Source: an uncultured Armatimonadota bacterium (lineage in GTDB: Bacteria > Armatimonadota > Armatimonadia > Armatimonadales > Armatimonadaceae). Taken from it: 15,925 nt of DNA. The translations under genes and the position numbers were made by a program. The stretch's first letter is position 1. The number at the start of each line of letters is the position of its first letter. The notes under the pieces were generated by a model that did no database searches, was not told where the DNA came from, and saw only the letters and a list, made by a program, of their open reading frames with translations. Below are positions 15,512 through 15,925 of the stretch, in pieces. The DNA is taken from NCBI GenBank assembly GCA_903924445.1, contig CAIYBQ010000085.1:1-15925 (forward strand), read 5' to 3'.

Positions 15512-15925
15512 TCATTCCTTGTCGTAATCAGGACCGAGGAGCTGCTCCAAAAAGTCGCGCGGGATGGTCGTGCCCTTCATTTGGCCAGTCTCAGGGTCCA
15601 TCGCCACACAAACCGTTACAGTATGGCCGGTCGCGACAATCGCATCGGAATCCTGTCCGACTTTGCGGCACACAAACGCGTACCGTATGGACTTGTCTTT
15701 CAGTTCTTCGATGGAGAGATGTACATCGACTTCATCTTCAAAGCGCAGCGGCGCCCTGAACTGGCAGCCAACATCCACGCGCGGCCAGCCGATTCCATTC
15801 TTACCAGCAACGGTCAGCCCCTGACTGCGAAGGAATGCATGCTCAGTCACTTCCATATACCGGAAGTAGCTGGAATAGTGAATGATTCCAGCCATATCGG
15901 TCTCTGAAAATGCAACCTGATGGCG
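15512..15925 (-). CDS. hot-dog acyl-CoA thioesterase (YbgC/4-hydroxybenzoyl-CoA thioesterase-like), 5' end outside window
   Basis: This is a 4HBT-type thioesterase that hydrolyses acyl- or aroyl-CoA. The frame is open to the edge of the window: the ten codons before ATG 15895 read RHQVAFSETD, which joins directly to MAGIIHYSSYFRYMEVTEH. Together these make the family's active-site signature, with the conserved Asp as residue 10 of the visible 137. The ATG at 15895 would cut off this Asp, so it is not the true start; the gene begins beyond 15925. The hot-dog core continues with VDVGCQFRAPLRFEDEVDVHLSIEEL. Its stop lies 9 bases before the PaaK-like gene, so ligase and thioesterase probably form an operon. 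The substrate is unknown. Confidence 0.88.
   Translation of the reverse strand, partial: RHQVAFSETDMAGIIHYSSYFRYMEVTEHAFLRSQGLTVAGKNGIGWPRVDVGCQFRAPLRFEDEVDVHLSIEELKDKSIRYAFVCRKVGQDSDAIVATGHTVTVCVAMDPETGQMKGTTIPRDFLEQLLGPDYDKE

Overview
The window is a 15.9 kb stretch of a bacterial chromosome of moderately high GC. It holds eleven protein genes (one cut by the right edge), three tRNA genes and one unexplained tandem repeat. The best taxonomic clue is the pair at 9817-14201: a PSCyt1/DUF1549/DUF1553 protein overlapping a DUF1501 protein. This pair is typical of Planctomycetota and Verrucomicrobiota and also occurs in related or similar groups such as Armatimonadota and Acidobacteriota. The dacB-like enzyme and a membrane-anchored parvulin suggest a peptidoglycan-containing, Gram-negative-type envelope. 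The phylum cannot be fixed from the sequence alone.

Left part (1-5779). A penicillin-binding-protein-4-type D,D-carboxypeptidase on the plus strand meets a minus-strand operon tail to tail, with a 4-base overlap. The operon runs, in transcription order, from a membrane-anchored parvulin peptidyl-prolyl isomerase with a C-terminal TPR-like region, to RsmI (16S rRNA C1402 2'-O-methyltransferase), to a GT-C-like polytopic membrane protein. The genes overlap by 4 bases or are 2 bases apart, so translational coupling is likely.

Middle (5780-7825). Upstream of the parvulin lies a tandem array of four units of about 145 bases (5797-6372). Its divergent portions are recognisably related to the 3' end of the next gene, a xylose-isomerase-like TIM-barrel protein (6386-7231). 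A 57-base core is identical in two units and nearly so in the others. This is the most unusual thing in the window. It is followed by a Val-Asp-Phe tRNA cluster with two consecutive intrinsic terminators.

Right part (7824-15925). A membrane-anchored SGNH-hydrolase-like protein of unknown substrate converges, across a strong bidirectional terminator, on a short-chain dehydrogenase of the gluconate 5-dehydrogenase/KduD type. The dehydrogenase is divergent from the PSCyt1-DUF1501 pair, with an intergenic region that carries two adjacent 9-base direct repeats. The last two genes, on the minus strand, are a PaaK-like AMP-forming CoA ligase and a hot-dog acyl-CoA thioesterase whose start lies beyond the window. 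The TIM-barrel isomerase, the dehydrogenase and the PSCyt1/DUF1501 exported pair fit a saprophytic, carbohydrate-degrading lifestyle, but that link is inference.
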